A stretch of 22,903 bases of DNA. It comes from an uncultured cyanobacterium. Its GTDB lineage: Bacteria > Cyanobacteriota > Cyanobacteriia > PCC-6307 > Cyanobiaceae. Below, piece by piece: positions 21,328 to 22,903 of the stretch; position 1 is the stretch's first letter; the number at the start of each line of letters is the position of its first letter. The position numbers were made by a program, and so were the translations under genes. The stretch spans positions 1 to 22,903 of the forward strand of contig CAIXOZ010000089.1 of NCBI GenBank assembly GCA_903921295.1. Direction: 5' to 3'. A model generated the notes under the pieces. It saw nothing but the letters and a program-made list of their open reading frames with translations, made no database searches and was not told the origin of the DNA.

Positions 21328-21549
21328 TCAGGGAGAGTCGTCCAGGCGGTCCTGCCAGTTGAGCAGCTCATCGAGCTGACTCAGGCTGATCAATCCAAAA
21401 CGCCAGAGCACCACCGGCAGCGGCGCCTGCTCCTGGGCGGCCTGACGCAGGCCGAGGCTGAGGGCCTTCTCACTCAGGCCCAGGCTCTGCCGCAGATGCT
21501 CGATCAGCACCTGGGGCGGCGGTGGTTGCGGTGAGGTGCAGATCACCAT
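21328..21549 (-). CDS. DUF2949 family protein
   Basis: 73-aa small cyanobacterial protein of unknown function. The C-terminal part LPVVLWRFGLISLSQLDELLNW is the DUF2949 signature, preceded by a helix (LIEHLRQSLGLSEKALSLGLRQ). The start ATG 21549 (MVICTSPQ) gives the normal short size; the much longer open frame upstream is an arginine/proline-rich shadow of the FAD hydroxylase gene. It lies 71 bases downstream of that hydroxylase and may be co-transcribed with it. No membrane segment. Confidence 0.83.
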   Translation of the reverse strand: MVICTSPQPPPPQVLIEHLRQSLGLSEKALSLGLRQAAQEQAPLPVVLWRFGLISLSQLDELLNWQDRLDDSP

Positions 21550-21620
21550 GGCGGGCCGTCTGCCTCGGTTCAGGGCGGATTGCCACCAGTGTGGAACCTC
21601 CGGCCTGGGTTGGCAGCCGT

Positions 21621-22775
21621 TCAGGTGGGGACGACGCCGAGGGTCATCGCCCGCAGACTGAGCCGTCGCAACCAGGGAGCGCGATGCAGGAGCGTCATCG
21701 CCAGGTGCCGCAGGGGCAGCAGCAGGGGCAGTCGGTTGGAGTAGAGGCGAACCAGCAGATCGGTGGCGCTGAGGGTGAGCAGCAGATCGAGCCGCCTGCG
21801 GCGCCCATAGGCGGCCGCCAGACGGGCAACCGGAAGCTGGCCCCGGGCAGCCCGACCGGCGAGCTGGGAGAGGACGGCGGTGTCGCGCCAGCAGAGATTG
21901 AGCCCCTGGCCGCCAACGGGGTGGCAGCGATGACCGCTCTCGCCCACGAGCACGGTACGGCTCTTCCAGAGCCTCGGAGCCAGGCCGAGGGCGACGGGAA
22001 AGGCCCTCGGTCGATCGTCGAGGGCATCCGGTTGCAGCTGATCGGGCAGGACCCCTGCCAGCCGGTCCAGGAAGGCGCTGGGGGGGAGGGCTTCCAGGCT
22101 CCGGCAGGTGGCGGCCCTGGCACTCCACACCACCTGGAAGCGACCGCCGCCGAGCGGCAGCACCGCCAGGGGCCCCTCCGGTCTGAACAGTTCCCAGGCC
22201 TGGTCGTCGCGGCTGCCCCGCAGGCAGACCTGGGCGGTCAGGCAGGCCTGACGGTAGGGACGTTGCCACCAGGGCAGGCCCACAGTGGTTCGGGTCGGGG
22301 AGCTGACGCCGTCGGCGGCCACCTCAAGATCCGCGGCGGGGAGTCTGCCGGAGGCGCCCGCTCCGGGCGGGCTGGCTCCCAGGTCCAGGGTCACCCGATC
22401 CGCAGCCCTGAGCCGCTGCAGCAGCACCGTCATCAGGTCGCGGTGCTGAAGGATCCATCCCACGGCATCACGGTTCCGGCAGCGGGCGGGAAGATCGGCG
22501 GCATTGAAGCGGACCCGTCGGTGGATGGCCCGATCGCAGAGTTCAAGGCTGCGGAACGGGACCAGCGTCGGCTGCAGTGCTTCCCACAGTTCGAGATCCT
22601 CGAGCAGCCGCGCACTGGAATGGGTCAGCGCATAGGCCCGATCGCGATCGAACAGCTGAACCGGCGGCTGAGGATCCACCAGGGTCACGGTCCAGCCGGC
22701 CTGCTCGAGGGCCAGGGCTGTGAGGGCGCCCGTGGGGCCGGCCCCATGGATGCGGGCATGGAGCAGGGGCGCCAT
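21621..22775 (-). CDS. UbiH-type FAD-dependent monooxygenase
   Basis: Flavoprotein hydroxylase of the UbiH/Coq6/PHBH family, 384 aa. The N-terminal FAD-binding motif is HGAGPTGALTALALEQAGWTVTLVD (GxGxxG type), with R/T residues for the flavin ring region (DRAYALTHSS). The second FAD motif is VLVGESGHRCHPVGGQGLNLCWRDTAVL (the D in the usual GDAAH is replaced by E-S here). Probable substrates are quinone precursors or other aromatic or prenyl lipids; cyanobacteria use such enzymes near plastoquinone or carotenoid metabolism, and the exact step is not determinable. ATG 22775 is favoured over an in-frame TTG at 22811. DUF2949 lies downstream. Confidence 0.85.
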   Translation of the reverse strand: MAPLLHARIHGAGPTGALTALALEQAGWTVTLVDPQPPVQLFDRDRAYALTHSSARLLEDLELWEALQPTLVPFRSLELCDRAIHRRVRFNAADLPARCRNRDAVGWILQHRDLMTVLLQRLRAADRVTLDLGASPPGAGASGRLPAADLEVAADGVSSPTRTTVGLPWWQRPYRQACLTAQVCLRGSRDDQAWELFRPEGPLAVLPLGGGRFQVVWSARAATCRSLEALPPSAFLDRLAGVLPDQLQPDALDDRPRAFPVALGLAPRLWKSRTVLVGESGHRCHPVGGQGLNLCWRDTAVLSQLAGRAARGQLPVARLAAAYGRRRRLDLLLTLSATDLLVRLYSNRLPLLLPLRHLAMTLLHRAPWLRRLSLRAMTLGVVPT

Positions 22776-22809
22776 CGTGAGGGCAGAGGGAGAACGAGGG
22801 GCGCTAAAC

Positions 22810-22836
22810 AAAAAGCCGCAGCCCGGGGGCCGCGGC
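22810..22836 (-). terminator. Intrinsic terminator of the minus-strand gene at the right edge
   Basis: Read on the minus strand: a GC-rich stem GCCGCGGCC / GGCTGCGGC with one G-T pair and a short loop, followed by TTTTTG. It lies 24 bases after the stop of the partial gene ending at 22860, before the start of the FAD hydroxylase gene, so it separates the two. Confidence 0.88.
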
Positions 22837-22859
22837 GAAGGACGTTAGCGGGCTGGTGA

Positions 22860-22903
22860 TCAGCCGATGCCGAGGAGACCGCGGGTGAAGGCCTCGCCGC
22901 CGA
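22860..22903 (-). CDS. Last codons of a gene running off the right edge
   Basis: On the minus strand the frame reads GGEAFTRGLLGIG followed by TGA (22862-22860) and then a terminator 24 bases further on. Only 13 residues are present, so I do not assign a family. The presence of a good terminator right after the stop makes a real gene end likely. Confidence 0.5.
   Translation of the reverse strand, partial: GGEAFTRGLLGIG

Noticed and set aside
21550..22269. Extended frame upstream of the DUF2949 protein
   Set aside because: It lies over the FAD hydroxylase gene in a different frame on the same strand and is Arg/Pro/Ser-rich; only the 73 C-terminal residues match a family.
1..22903. CRISPR arrays, insertion sequences, tRNA or rRNA genes
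   Set aside because: No regularly spaced repeats, transposase motifs or cloverleaf/rRNA-like segments were seen by eye on either strand; short RNAs cannot be excluded without a covariance search.

Overview
The window looks like a chromosomal segment of a GC-rich picocyanobacterium of the Cyanobium / Synechococcus type. The grounds are several families restricted to, or typical of, cyanobacteria: DUF3598, a DUF3038-DUF4335 pair, DUF2949, the FutA/FutB/FutC iron importer, and a CysE of the long (EpsC/SrpH-like) form. Family names come from sequence recognition by eye; no database search was run.

Layout. 1-2863: 3' end of an ACR3-type arsenite exporter, a secreted staphylococcal-nuclease-like protein with an excalibur tail, a DUF3598 protein and a small exported protein. 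2965-5760 is a sulfur block: serine acetyltransferase (cysE), a two-domain sulfurtransferase, an unlisted 55-codon membrane ORF followed by a very strong 16-bp hairpin, and a membrane-anchored rhodanese-like protein without the catalytic cysteine. 5964-7912: a class II glutamine amidotransferase, a Crp/Fnr-type regulator, a 50-aa ORF behind a good ribosome site, and a clear intrinsic terminator. 7969-11220: the sulfate importer as cysA (minus) divergent from cysT-cysW (plus); no sulfate-binding protein is in the window. 11221-15745 is an iron block: a cysteine-rich Crp/Fnr-type regulator preceded by two inverted Fur-like half sites, then futC, convergent on the futA-futB pair. 15961-18503: a GAF-GGDEF protein with an altered signature (GDEEF), an Nramp metal transporter, and a 37-aa membrane ORF coupled to it by an ATGA overlap. 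18581-20530 (minus): DUF3038, DUF4335, an 82-aa and a 142-aa unknown protein, with tight overlaps. 20638-22775: apt, a DUF2949 protein, a UbiH-type FAD hydroxylase; then the terminator and last codons of a further minus-strand gene.

How the parts fit. Two nutrient themes stand side by side: sulfur (sulfate uptake, O-acetylserine synthesis, sulfane-sulfur handling) and iron/manganese (Fut importer, Nramp), each with a Crp/Fnr-family regulator nearby. The links between regulators and transporters are inferred from position only. The stretches about 3956-5760 and 6900-7900 are visibly less GC-rich than the cys and fut genes, which could mark transferred or differently evolving segments.

The most interesting observations are: the extra N-terminal permease-like segment of CysT, which by eye is a partial repeat of its own first segment; the cysteine cluster and Fur-like inverted repeat of the regulator next to the iron genes; and two short membrane-protein genes (4967-5134 and 18390-18503) that ordinary gene calling would miss. 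I saw no CRISPR array, insertion sequence, tRNA or rRNA.
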